64,000 nt of DNA, from positions 248,001 to 312,000 of the forward strand of contig NZ_LMAH01000002.1 of assembly GCF_001507335.1 (NCBI RefSeq), given 5' to 3'. Under the pieces are notes generated by a model, which saw only the letters and a list, made by a program, of their open reading frames with translations, was not told the origin of the DNA and searched no databases. Below, in pieces: positions 18,601 to 26,854 of the stretch (positions within the stretch are counted from its first letter, which is position 1; each line of letters begins with the position of its first letter). Source of the DNA: Chryseobacterium sp. JAH. GTDB lineage: Bacteria; Bacteroidota; Bacteroidia; Flavobacteriales; Weeksellaceae. The position numbers and the translations under genes were made by a program.

Positions 18601-19380
18601 ATGAACATCTTAGATAAAATTATAGAAAGAAAGAAACAGGAAATTGAAGATTTAAAATCTACAATTTCTCTGCAGCAACTGAAAGATTCAGAATTTTTCG
18701 GCAGAAAAACTTTATCCTTAAAAGAGACTTTGAAATCAAAATCAGGAATAATCGCCGAATTTAAAAGACAATCTCCATCTAAAGGAACAATTAATAATCA
18801 GGCTTTGCCGATAGAAGTTGTTTCAGCCTATGAAAACTTCGGAGCTAGTGCGGTTTCTATTTTGACTGATCAAATTTTTTTCGGAGGTTTATTTGAAGAT
18901 ATTTTAAATGTTAGAAATCACATCAGCATTCCGATTCTAAGAAAAGATTTCATGATTGATGAATATCAATTTTATGAAGCAAAGTCTTTGGGAGCAGACA
19001 TTATTTTATTGATTGCAGCTTGTCTTTCACCCTCCCAGGTTTTGGAATTTACTGAGCTTGCTCAGGAATTGGATCTGGAAGTTTTATTGGAGATTCACTC
19101 AGAAGATGAGTTAAAACACATCAATAAAAATATAGATTTTGTAGGTATCAACAACAGAAATTTAAAAGATTTCAAAGTGAATTTGCAACATTCTGTCAAT
19201 TTAAAAAATCAGCTTCCAGAAGAAGTTTTATCCATCGCAGAAAGTGGAATTTACAGTGAACAGGATTTCAAATTTTTAAAAGGAAAAGGCTTCGACGGAT
19301 TTTTAATGGGAGAATATTTTATGAAAAATGAAAATCCGGGGAAGAAATTCTGTGAATTTATTTCTAATGTAACAACGTAA
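18601..19380 (+). CDS. trpC: Indole-3-glycerol phosphate synthase
   Basis: 259 residues, a (beta/alpha)8 barrel. It carries the family signatures IIAEFKRQSPSKG (catalytic Glu and Lys), VSILTDQIFFGG, PILRKDFMID, LLEIHSEDEL, VGINNRNL and AESGI. It converts carboxyphenylamino-deoxyribulose phosphate to indole-3-glycerol phosphate. It is a single-function protein, separate from TrpF, which follows after 18 bases. Confidence 0.96.
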   Translation: MNILDKIIERKKQEIEDLKSTISLQQLKDSEFFGRKTLSLKETLKSKSGIIAEFKRQSPSKGTINNQALPIEVVSAYENFGASAVSILTDQIFFGGLFEDILNVRNHISIPILRKDFMIDEYQFYEAKSLGADIILLIAACLSPSQVLEFTELAQELDLEVLLEIHSEDELKHINKNIDFVGINNRNLKDFKVNLQHSVNLKNQLPEEVLSIAESGIYSEQDFKFLKGKGFDGFLMGEYFMKNENPGKKFCEFISNVTT

Positions 19381-19398
19381 CAGTTTATCAATTTACCA

Positions 19399-20064
19399 AT
19401 GACAGAGAGCCAAAAGCAAGACACCAAAAGCCAATCGCAACTTAAAGTTTGTGGACTGACACAACTCGGCCAAATTCGTGAATTAGTGGAAATAAAAATC
19501 AATTTTTTAGGTTTTATTTTTTATGAGAAATCACCAAGATATGTTTTGAATCATTTGAGTTTAGATGAAATTTCAAAAATAAATCACGGAAGAAAAGTCG
19601 GTGTTTTTGTGAATGATACGGTAAATAAAATAATAGAAATTTCAGAGAAAGCAGGTTTAAATTTAATACAGCTTCACGGCGACGAAAATGAAGATTATAT
19701 TTCATGTTTAAGATTACAACTGAATCCCAAAATTGAAATTATACAAGTGATCAGAGTTGGAAATCAGAATGCAGAACAATTACAAGAAATGATCAATCAT
19801 CAGCCGACAACCGTCAACTACCTACTTTTCGACACCAATTCAAAAGCTTTCGGCGGAACTGGTAAAACCTTTGATTGGAATATACTAAACGAAATAAAAA
19901 TTCCGTGTTCTTACTTTTTAAGCGGCGGAATTTCAGAGATAAACATCGAAAATATTGACAAATTAAATCAAAAACCTTTTGCCCTCGACATCAATTCAAA
20001 ATTTGAAACTGAACCCGGAGTTAAAGATCTGGAAAAAATAAAAAATCTCATACACAATCAATGA
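19399..20064 (+). CDS. trpF: Phosphoribosylanthranilate isomerase
   Basis: 221 residues. The start carries KVCGLTQLGQIRE (catalytic Cys); FVND, NLIQLHGDEN, LFDTNSKAFGGTGKTFDWN and FLSGGI follow, all typical of TrpF. The first 13 or so residues (Gln/Lys/Ser rich) are poorly conserved in appearance, but there is no better start nearby. It overlaps the OsmC-family gene by 4 bases, so the two are translationally coupled. Confidence 0.94.
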   Translation: MTESQKQDTKSQSQLKVCGLTQLGQIRELVEIKINFLGFIFYEKSPRYVLNHLSLDEISKINHGRKVGVFVNDTVNKIIEISEKAGLNLIQLHGDENEDYISCLRLQLNPKIEIIQVIRVGNQNAEQLQEMINHQPTTVNYLLFDTNSKAFGGTGKTFDWNILNEIKIPCSYFLSGGISEINIENIDKLNQKPFALDINSKFETEPGVKDLEKIKNLIHNQ

Positions 20065-20534
20065 AAAACCACAACTACAAATTAAAAACAGAATGGACAG
20101 GTAATGTTGGAGAATCAACCAAAAGCTACCGTTCATACGAAAGAAGCTATACCATTTCGGTTGATGGCAAAGCAGAAATAAATGGTTCTTCTGATCCTGC
20201 ATTTTTAGGAAATTCTAAACTTCACAATCCCGAAGATTTATTGTTAGCTTCAGTTTCATCTTGTCATTTGTTATGGTATCTGCACTTCTGTGCTGTTCAT
20301 AAAATTCTTGTTTTAGAATATACAGATTGTGCAGAAGGAACAATGATAGAAAGTGAAAATGGAAGCGGAAAATTTATTGAGATAATTCTGAAACCCAAAA
20401 TTGTAGTTGCAGAAAAAGAAATGATTGAAAAAGCAATACAGCTCCATCACAAAGCAAATGAATACTGTTTCATCGCGAATTCATTAAATTTTGAAGTGAA
20501 ACATCATCCTGAAATAACGTATAAAAATGATTAA
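20061..20534 (+). CDS. OsmC-family protein within the trp operon
   Basis: 157 residues of the OsmC/Ohr fold. The family's two redox Cys positions are present: Cys68 in [11 protein letters not shown] and Cys136 in [10 protein letters not shown]. The N-terminal half has [10 protein letters not shown]. Family members reduce organic or inorganic hydroperoxides, but this branch (distinct from the true Ohr at 25063) is uncharacterised as far as I know. It overlaps trpF by 4 bases and trpB by 8, so it is expressed with the tryptophan genes. A role in tryptophan synthesis is unproven. Confidence 0.88.
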   Translation: MKNHNYKLKTEWTGNVGESTKSYRSYERSYTISVDGKAEINGSSDPAFLGNSKLHNPEDLLLASVSSCHLLWYLHFCAVHKILVLEYTDCAEGTMIESENGSGKFIEIILKPKIVVAEKEMIEKAIQLHHKANEYCFIANSLNFEVKHHPEITYKND

Positions 20535-21714
20535 GTCAAATTATAAAAATCCAGACGGGAACGGATATTACGGAGAATTCGGCGGCGCATTCATCCCCGA
20601 AATGTTGTATCCCAATGTTGAAGAACTACAAAAGAATTATCTTAAAATTATTAATTCCGAAGAGTTTCAAAATGAATATCAGGATTTATTAAAAAATTAT
20701 GTGGGTCGCGCTACTCCACTTTATTTTTCTAAAAATTTAAGCGAAAAATACAATACCAAGATTTATCTTAAAAGAGAAGATCTCAATCACACCGGAGCTC
20801 ACAAAATCAACAATGCTCTTGGTCAGGTTTTATTAGCAAAACGTTTGGGTAAACACCGAATTATCGCAGAAACAGGAGCCGGACAACACGGTGTGGCAAC
20901 CGCTACAGCTTGCGCCATGCTTGGTTTGGAATGTATCGTGTACATGGGCGAGGTTGACATTGCAAGACAGGCTCCGAATGTTGGAAGAATGAAAATGTTG
21001 GGAGCAACTGTAATTCCTGCAACTTCTGGCTCGAAAACTTTGAAAGATGCCGTCAATGAAGCATTAAGAGATTGGATTAATAACTCAACCACAACACATT
21101 ACGTAATCGGAAGCGTTGTTGGTCCGCATCCGTTTCCGGATTTGGTGGCGAGATTTCAGAGTGTGATTTCAAAAGAAATTAAAGAACAGCTTCACGAGCA
21201 AATCGGAAGAGAAAATCCTGATTATGTGATTGCCTGTGTTGGTGGTGGAAGTAATGCTGCAGGAACTTTTTATCATTTTGTAGATGAAGAAAATGTAAAA
21301 ATCATTGCGGCAGAAGCGGGAGGTTTCGGCGTCGAATCAGGAAAATCTGCGGCGACTACTTTTTTAGGAACTTTAGGCGTTTTGCATGGAAGTAAAAGTT
21401 TGGTAATGCAAACCAATGATGGACAGGTAATTGAGCCACACTCTATTTCTGCAGGGTTGGATTATCCGGGAATCGGGCCTTTTCATGCGCATTTATTTAC
21501 GGAAAACCGTGCAGAATTTTTCAGTATTAATGATGATGAATCGTTACAATCTGCATTTGAACTGACAAAACTGGAAGGAATTATTCCCGCTCTGGAAAGT
21601 GCTCACGCTTTGGCCGTTTTAAATAAAAAGAAATTTAATGAAAATGATATTGTTGTCATCTGTTTAAGCGGTCGTGGTGATAAGGATATGGAAACGTATT
21701 TGAAAAATCTATGA
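20527..21714 (+). CDS. trpB: Tryptophan synthase beta chain
   Basis: 395 residues, PLP enzyme. It shows the PLP lysine in [13 protein letters not shown], then [28 protein letters not shown] and the C-terminal CLSGRGDKD. It joins indole to serine to give tryptophan, in an alpha2-beta2 complex with TrpA. It overlaps the preceding OsmC gene by 8 bases and the following DoxX-like gene by 4. It is of the TrpB1 type that partners TrpA. Confidence 0.97.
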   Translation: MIKSNYKNPDGNGYYGEFGGAFIPEMLYPNVEELQKNYLKIINSEEFQNEYQDLLKNYVGRATPLYFSKNLSEKYNTKIYLKREDLNHTGAHKINNALGQVLLAKRLGKHRIIAETGAGQHGVATATACAMLGLECIVYMGEVDIARQAPNVGRMKMLGATVIPATSGSKTLKDAVNEALRDWINNSTTTHYVIGSVVGPHPFPDLVARFQSVISKEIKEQLHEQIGRENPDYVIACVGGGSNAAGTFYHFVDEENVKIIAAEAGGFGVESGKSAATTFLGTLGVLHGSKSLVMQTNDGQVIEPHSISAGLDYPGIGPFHAHLFTENRAEFFSINDDESLQSAFELTKLEGIIPALESAHALAVLNKKKFNENDIVVICLSGRGDKDMETYLKNL

Positions 21715-22256
21715 TTAAGATATCAAAACTTGAAATTTTCAATATTTTCGAGTGGCTTGCTGTCGGAATTGTATCCATACAAATGATTATTTATGGGCTT
21801 GCAAAACCAGTACAATTTGATGAAATTTCATCGTATACAGAACCTATCAATGCCATGAAACCTATGACTTTGATGTGGGCTTTTTACTCATTTTCAAAAA
21901 CTTATGCGATAATCATTGGGATTTTTGAAACTATGGGAGCGATTTTATTTTTGATTCCTAGAACAAGATTATTTGGTGGAGTTATACTCAGCTGCATTCT
22001 CATCAACATTATTTTGCAGGATTATTTCTTCGAAGTAAATGTGGGAGCTTTAGGCAATGCTGTTTTATTCCAGCTTTTGATTTTGATTGTTTTCTTTAAA
22101 CATCGTGATAAAATTATCAATTCATTCCGTGCACTTCAGTGTCAGTTTAATTATAAAATAAGATTAATATATATTCCAGTTGCTGTTTTGATTATTGTCG
22201 GTATTGAAATATTGCTATTAATTATCAACAACTTATTAAAATACTTACATCTATGA
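21711..22256 (+). CDS. DoxX-like small membrane protein within the trp operon
   Basis: 181 residues with four to five hydrophobic segments (about 12-30, 65-85, 90-110, 115-130 and 150-175). The pattern, with an early GLAKP-type loop and a [17 protein letters not shown] segment, resembles the DoxX / DoxD-like family of four-helix membrane proteins. The assignment is tentative. It overlaps trpB and trpA by 4 bases each, so it is tightly coupled between the two tryptophan synthase genes. Function is unknown. Confidence 0.7.
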   Translation: MIKISKLEIFNIFEWLAVGIVSIQMIIYGLAKPVQFDEISSYTEPINAMKPMTLMWAFYSFSKTYAIIIGIFETMGAILFLIPRTRLFGGVILSCILINIILQDYFFEVNVGALGNAVLFQLLILIVFFKHRDKIINSFRALQCQFNYKIRLIYIPVAVLIIVGIEILLLIINNLLKYLHL

Positions 22257-22987
22257 AAAAATTAAATATCTATTTTACAGCGGGAATTCCACAACTTGAA
22301 GACACTCCCGATATCATACAACTCATTCAAAATTCCGGAGCAGACATGCTGGAAATTGGAATGCCCTATTCTGATCCTGTTGCCGATGGACCCATAATTC
22401 AAAAAGCACACGAACTGGCTTTAAAAAACGGAATGACGATTGAAAAACTCTTTTCTCAATTAAAATCAATTAAAAATGAAATTAAAATTCCGATTATTTT
22501 GATGGGTTATATCAATCCGGTTTTAAGTTTTGGGTTTGAAAATTTCTGCAGAGAATGTTCTGAAAGTGGCGTTGCCGGGCTAATCATTCCCGATTTACCA
22601 CCCATCGAATTCGAAAAGAATTATCAGAAAACTTTAGAAAAATACAATCTGAACTTTACATTTCTGATAACTCCTGAAACTTCAGATGCAAGAATTTTGT
22701 ACTTGGATTCTTTAAGTTCTGGATTTTTGTATGCGGTAAGTTCTTCCTCCACGACAGGAAACGAAAATGCCGTTTTAAAAAATGTATACTACCTTTCCAG
22801 GGTAGCTTCTCTTCCATTAAAAAATCCGGTAATGATCGGTTTTGGAATTAAATCTAAAGATGATTTTGAAAATGTCACAGAAAAAGCAGATGGCGGAATC
22901 ATCGGAACAGCATTCGTCAATATTTTGCTGAACGATAAAGATTGGAAGATAAATGCCATAGATTTTATTCATTCCATAAAAAATTAA
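22253..22987 (+). CDS. trpA: Tryptophan synthase alpha chain
   Basis: 244 residues, (beta/alpha)8 barrel. It has the catalytic Glu in DMLEIGMPYSDPVADGPIIQ (second acidic residue in DPVADG), LMGYINPV, GLIIPDLPP and the phosphate-binding GFGIKSK and GIIGTAFV. It cleaves indole-3-glycerol phosphate to indole for TrpB. It is the last trp gene; lipB follows 31 bases later and may have its own promoter (TAAATTTG at 22995-23002). Confidence 0.96.
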   Translation: MKKLNIYFTAGIPQLEDTPDIIQLIQNSGADMLEIGMPYSDPVADGPIIQKAHELALKNGMTIEKLFSQLKSIKNEIKIPIILMGYINPVLSFGFENFCRECSESGVAGLIIPDLPPIEFEKNYQKTLEKYNLNFTFLITPETSDARILYLDSLSSGFLYAVSSSSTTGNENAVLKNVYYLSRVASLPLKNPVMIGFGIKSKDDFENVTEKADGGIIGTAFVNILLNDKDWKINAIDFIHSIKN

Positions 22988-23018
22988 AATTCACTAAATT
23001 TGTCTGTTAATAAAAGGC

Positions 23019-23753
23019 ATGAACACACATCAAAATAAAGTCGTAGCATTTGAAGATTTGGGCGTAAAAGATTATCAGTCTTCCTGGGATTATCAGGAAA
23101 GTCTAATGAAAGAAATCATTGATACCAAAATCAAAAATCGTGACTTACCAACCGAAGAACGTCTTACTACCTCCAACCATTTACTCTTGGTGGAACATCC
23201 GCATGTGTACACATTGGGGAAAAGCGGCCATGAAGAAAATATGCTAGCAGGAATTGATAAATTAAAAGAAATCGAGGCCACTTTTGTAAAGGTAAATCGG
23301 GGTGGAGACATTACTTATCACGGTTTCGGACAGATTGTGGGTTACCCGATTTTAGATCTTGAAAATTTCTTCACCGATATTCATTTATACATGCGAAATC
23401 TTGAAGAGGTGATTATCAGAACGATGGCTGAATTTGGCTTAAAAGGTGAACGTTCACCGGGAGAAACCGGAGTTTGGCTGGATGTCGGAAAACCTTACGC
23501 CAGAAAAATCTGTGCAATGGGGGTCAAAGCTTCCCGTTGGGTGACTTTGCATGGTTTTGCGTTTAATGTCAACACAGATATGCGTTATTTTGAATACATT
23601 ATCCCTTGTGGAATTAAAGATAAACAGGTAACTTCTTTGAAAAGAGAACTGGAAAGAGAACTGACTGCGGAAGAAGTTGAAGATATTAAAATCAAGATTA
23701 GAAAGCATTTTACAGATGTTTTTGAAGCGGAATTGGTTAATAACAAAAATTAA
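23019..23753 (+). CDS. lipB: Octanoyl-[acyl-carrier-protein]-protein N-octanoyltransferase
   Basis: 244 residues. It shows the LipB signatures VEHPHVYTLGKSG, RGGDITYHGFGQIVGYP, the catalytic Lys in ARKICAMGV and the catalytic Cys in IIPCGI. It moves octanoyl groups from ACP to lipoyl domains in the cytoplasm, the first step of lipoate synthesis. No lipA is visible in the window. A TAAATTTG box 17 bases upstream suggests its own promoter besides read-through from trp. Confidence 0.95.
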   Translation: MNTHQNKVVAFEDLGVKDYQSSWDYQESLMKEIIDTKIKNRDLPTEERLTTSNHLLLVEHPHVYTLGKSGHEENMLAGIDKLKEIEATFVKVNRGGDITYHGFGQIVGYPILDLENFFTDIHLYMRNLEEVIIRTMAEFGLKGERSPGETGVWLDVGKPYARKICAMGVKASRWVTLHGFAFNVNTDMRYFEYIIPCGIKDKQVTSLKRELERELTAEEVEDIKIKIRKHFTDVFEAELVNNKN

Positions 23754-23868
23754 ACGGCATTATTCTTTATCAGATTAAATTAGTTCATCGTCTGTTTTCA
23801 ATGGATTATCTTTAGCTTAAAATTAGAAATACAAACATCATAGATTTCATCTAAAATTCATTTTACAA

Positions 23869-23906
23869 AATTAAATTGCACACAATTTAATTGTTCCGTA
23901 TATTTG
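23869..23906 (+). promoter_or_regulatory. OhrR-type operator overlapping the nitroreductase-ohrR-ohr promoter
   Basis: A perfect inverted repeat has 10-base arms AATTAAATTG (23869-23878) and CAATTTAATT (23883-23892) around CACA. A TTG inside it (23876-23878) sits 20 bases before a TATATTTG -7 box (23899-23906), so the palindrome covers the -33 region. From memory, the Bacillus subtilis ohrA operator is an AATTAAATTG/CAATTTAATT-type palindrome, and an OhrR gene lies downstream. Autorepression relieved by organic peroxide is the likely logic. Confidence 0.7.
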
Positions 23907-23964
23907 TATTGTTATTTGATTCAGACAATTTTCAGAATCAAATTTTTAATTAAAATATTAAACA

Positions 23965-24597
23965 ATGTCATTAATAGAAGACTTAAAATGGAGACATGCT
24001 GTAAAAGCATATGACTCAACAAAAAAAGTATCGGAAGAAGATTTAAATACAATTTTAGAAGCTGCGAGATTGGCTCCTACTTCATCAGGATTACAACCTT
24101 TCCGTGTGATTGTTGTAGAAAATCAGGAATTAAAAGAGAAAATGGTAAAAGGTGCATTAAATCCTGAAGTAATGAGAGATTCTTCTCACGTGTTGGTTTT
24201 TGCAGCATGGGACAGCTATTCTAATGAAAAAATTGATAAAGTGTACGATCACCATACCGATGTGAGAGATTTACCAAGAGGTAGATTCAGCAGCTACACC
24301 GATAAAATTAAAGAACTGTATGGAGCTCAGACTCCTGAAGAACATTTTGCACACACTGCAAGACAGACTTACATCGCATTAGGTTTGGCAATGGCACAGG
24401 CTGCCGAATTAAAAATAGATTCTACTCCTGCCGAAGGCTTCAGCAACGAAGTGGTTGATGAAATTCTTGGACTAAAAGAATTAGGTCTGAAGAGTGTAAG
24501 CCTATTATATCTAGGTTATAAAGATATCGAGAATGACTACCTTTCTCATATGAAAAAAGTAAGAATTCCGATGGAGGAATTTATCATCAGAAAATAA
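23965..24597 (+). CDS. NAD(P)H-dependent nitroreductase-family flavoprotein
   Basis: 210 residues of the FMN nitroreductase fold (NfsB / YodC-like). It begins LEDLKWRHAVKAYD, with the FMN phosphate-binding EAARLAPTSSGLQPFRVIVV and a C-terminal GLKELGLKSVSLLYLGY. It probably reduces quinones or nitro and related electrophiles with NAD(P)H in the cytoplasm; the real substrate is unknown. It is the first gene after the OhrR-type operator, 30 bases before ohrR, so it is expected to be induced with ohr. Confidence 0.9.
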   Translation: MSLIEDLKWRHAVKAYDSTKKVSEEDLNTILEAARLAPTSSGLQPFRVIVVENQELKEKMVKGALNPEVMRDSSHVLVFAAWDSYSNEKIDKVYDHHTDVRDLPRGRFSSYTDKIKELYGAQTPEEHFAHTARQTYIALGLAMAQAAELKIDSTPAEGFSNEVVDEILGLKELGLKSVSLLYLGYKDIENDYLSHMKKVRIPMEEFIIRK

Positions 24598-24627
24598 TAT
24601 TTTCAACTTATTTTTCGTCGATACATT

Positions 24628-25062
24628 ATGGAAAAGTACAACCCACCCCAATTAGGAAGCCAACTATGTTTCCCGCTATACGTCATGGCAAAAGAAATCA
24701 CCGGTTTATACCGTCCGTTTCTGGATGAGCTTGATATTACCTATCCGCAATATCTTGTGATGATGGTGCTTTGGGAGAAGGATGGATTGACCGTTAATCA
24801 GATTGGCGAAAAACTGTATCTCGACAGCGGAACTTTAACTCCACTTCTGAAAAGGTTGGAAGCCAAAGGTTTCGTCATCAGAAAAAGAAAAAAGGAAGAT
24901 GAACGAGTGGTTGAAGTTTTTTTAGATCAGGCAGGTAAAGACTTGCAGCAGAAAGCCTGCGAGATTCCGGCAAAAATGCAGGAGAAACTCAATCTGACAA
25001 CAGAAGATTTATTCGAGCTGAAGGAAACCATTCAGAAAATTTTAAGTAAAATTCAAAAATAA
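24628..25062 (+). CDS. ohrR: MarR-family organic-peroxide sensor OhrR
   Basis: 144 residues, winged-helix MarR fold. The N-terminal Cys14 in GSQLCFPLYV is the position of the peroxide-sensing Cys of OhrR. The DNA-binding wing region has LTVNQIGEKLYLDSGTLTPL and KRKKEDERVVEVFL. Oxidation of the Cys by organic hydroperoxide should release DNA. It lies between its likely targets, and ohr starts directly after its stop codon. The palindrome at 23869-23892 is the likely site. OhrR rather than another MarR is supported by the Cys and the adjacent ohr. Confidence 0.92.
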   Translation: MEKYNPPQLGSQLCFPLYVMAKEITGLYRPFLDELDITYPQYLVMMVLWEKDGLTVNQIGEKLYLDSGTLTPLLKRLEAKGFVIRKRKKEDERVVEVFLDQAGKDLQQKACEIPAKMQEKLNLTTEDLFELKETIQKILSKIQK

Positions 25063-25485
25063 ATGAAAACATTATATACAACAAACGTTACCGCAAAAGG
25101 CGGAAGAAACGGACAGGTAAAAAGCGATAACGGAGTTTTGGATCTTGAAGTGAGAATGCCCAAAGGATTAGGCGGAGCCAATGACGATTACACCAACCCT
25201 GAAATGCTTTTCGCAGCAGGATATGCAGCGTGTTTTGACAGCGCATTGAATTTGATCATCAGCAAATCTAAAATTCAAACCGGAGAAACTTCTGTAGCCG
25301 CAAAAGTAAGCATCGGACAGAATGAAGATGGTGGTTTTGGCCTGGCTGCGGAATTAGATGTGAATATTCCAGGAGTTTCTTTGGAAGAAGCTCAAGAATT
25401 GACTGAAAAAGCACATCAGATTTGCCCATATTCTAATGCGACAAGAAATAATATGGAAGTGAAACTTTCGGTGACGAATAACTAA
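25063..25485 (+). CDS. ohr: Organic hydroperoxide resistance protein
   Basis: 140 residues. It has the two Ohr active-site Cys, Cys57 in GYAACFDSAL and Cys121 in HQICPYSNATRNN, plus LEVRMPKGLGG and TNPEMLFAAGYA. It reduces organic hydroperoxides in the cytoplasm using a dithiol cycle. It starts immediately after the ohrR stop. A strong terminator follows 24 bases after its stop, closing the three-gene operon. Confidence 0.95.
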   Translation: MKTLYTTNVTAKGGRNGQVKSDNGVLDLEVRMPKGLGGANDDYTNPEMLFAAGYAACFDSALNLIISKSKIQTGETSVAAKVSIGQNEDGGFGLAAELDVNIPGVSLEEAQELTEKAHQICPYSNATRNNMEVKLSVTNN

Positions 25486-25508
25486 GATTTTCCTCTTTAA
25501 ATTATATG

Positions 25509-25537
25509 AATCTGCTTCCTTGGGAGCAGATTTTTTA
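25509..25537 (+). terminator. Intrinsic terminator of the ohr operon
   Basis: Arms AATCTGCTTCC and GGGAGCAGATT (one G-U pair) around TT, followed by a T run. It lies 24 bases downstream of the ohr stop. Confidence 0.85.
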
Positions 25538-25598
25538 TTCTATCTGAACTTATTGATTTATCTACTTTTGTAAAAGGTTTCGATCAAAAAGCTTATTC

Positions 25599-25970
25599 AT
25601 GATAAGAAAAATAAAATTTTGCATTTTAATAATAGTAATATCATACACTATCGTATATTTTGACTATAAAATCGCTGAAGGTGATCCAAACTTTCATTAT
25701 GGGAAAGATGGAGGAATAATACTTATAATTGAATCAATTTTAATTTTGGGCTCGCTATTTTTTCTAGTGATGGCTAAAACTAAAAGATTTCTTTTTTTTA
25801 TTTTAGGTTTTTTCACAAGTCTGATTGGCAGTATATTAATTTATCTAATACTTGGATTTTGCAATATATTTGAAAATTCACCCTTTCATATCATTTCCTG
25901 TATATCATTCATTATTATTTTCTTCTGTTTTGAAAAACTAATTAATAAGAATACAATTGTCGAAAAATAG
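25599..25970 (+). CDS. Small hypothetical membrane protein
   Basis: 123 residues with about four hydrophobic helices (around 7-22, 41-58, 64-88 and 95-112) and a charged C-terminus. A short polar loop DPNFHYGKDGG follows the first helix. No family recognised. It starts 59 bases after the ohr terminator on the same strand and is convergent with the deformylase-like gene, which ends 24 bases away. The coding call rests on the open frame and the clear membrane pattern. Confidence 0.65.
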   Translation: MIRKIKFCILIIVISYTIVYFDYKIAEGDPNFHYGKDGGIILIIESILILGSLFFLVMAKTKRFLFFILGFFTSLIGSILIYLILGFCNIFENSPFHIISCISFIIIFFCFEKLINKNTIVEK

Positions 25971-25993
25971 GAAAGTATATCTTTAAATTCAAA

Positions 25994-26626
25994 TTATCCC
26001 CTTCCCACAGAATCACTTCTCTTATAAGCATCCACTTTTATATACTCATCATTCAGTTCTTTTTCTTTTTTATCTGAAATTAAAACTCCAAAAAGGTGGT
26101 CGATTTCGTGTTGGAAAATCACTGCCGTAAATCCTTCAACAATTTCTGTAAATTTTTGTCCTTTTAAATCTACATATTGAAGCTGAATCACTTTGCTTCT
26201 GTAAAACTGTCCACGGAATTCTGGAATCGACAGATCACCTTCCGGACCAAGATTTTGAAGTTCAGATTTCCATGTAATGACCGGATTGATAAAATATTCT
26301 AATGGTTCTCCCTGCTTGTCAAAACGCTGAACCCAGATTACTTTTCTGTTGATGCCGACTTGTGGTGCGGCAATTCCTACTCCACCGTCGGTTGACAAAA
26401 GAGATTCTTTCATTCTTGAAACCAAAGTTGCAGTGTTCGGATCGCTAGGATCGATTTCTTTTGACTGATCTAATAAAGTCGTGTGCTGATGAGAATCGGT
26501 TATTTGAAAAATAGGCAAAGCGGTTTTGATGTCGCCTTGATTGATTAAAGAAATTTCGGTTGAGGTCAGTTTTTGTGCATTAATGAAACTGATGAAAAAT
26601 ATGAGGAGTAAAGAGATTTTTTTCAT
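25994..26626 (-). CDS. Exported peptide-deformylase-like protein, motif-2 Cys replaced by Asp
   Basis: 210 residues from the ATG at 26626, which gives a signal peptide MKKISLLLIFFISFINA. A longer frame to 26698 only adds codons over a dispersed repeat and is not used. Motif 1 is GVGIAAPQVG (82-91) and motif 3 is QHEIDH (172-177), with both His ligands and the catalytic Glu. Motif 2 reads EGDLS (129-133), so the usual metal-ligand Cys of EGCLS is Asp131. Normal deformylases are cytosolic and act on nascent formyl-Met; an exported form probably has another substrate. Asp could still bind the metal. A housekeeping def gene is expected elsewhere. Confidence 0.85.
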   Translation of the reverse strand: MKKISLLLIFFISFINAQKLTSTEISLINQGDIKTALPIFQITDSHQHTTLLDQSKEIDPSDPNTATLVSRMKESLLSTDGGVGIAAPQVGINRKVIWVQRFDKQGEPLEYFINPVITWKSELQNLGPEGDLSIPEFRGQFYRSKVIQLQYVDLKGQKFTEIVEGFTAVIFQHEIDHLFGVLISDKKEKELNDEYIKVDAYKRSDSVGRG

Positions 26627-26670
26627 TTTTGTTGGAATCTTAAACAAATATAAAGATGTTTTTATGTTTT

Positions 26671-26730
26671 GGCTAAAGCCGATTGAATTCATTTCCATTA
26701 AATAATAGGCTAAAGCCTGTTCCTATTGAA
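26671..26730. repeat. Dispersed GGCTAAAGCC repeat element, copy 2
   Basis: Two copies of GGCTAAAGCC (26671-26680 and 26708-26717), the second followed by TGTTCCTATTGA. The element at 12297-12437 has the same right end (CCGTTCCTATTGA) and the same palindromic core. It sits upstream of the deformylase-like gene. The rest of this gap to ChaN (26731-26854) holds nothing I recognise. Confidence 0.6.
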
Positions 26731-26854
26731 CTTTCCATCGTAGATTTTTTCAGCATTATCATTTGTGAAAAACAATGAAATCTTTAAGACATTTTACCAC
26801 AAAAATATTTAACACATTAGTCACATCAGAGCTTTATCATTTCCATTTACTCTT

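Noticed and set aside
26627..26698. Longer start for the deformylase-like gene
   Set aside because: It would put 24 codons over a dispersed repeat and hide the signal peptide inside the protein.
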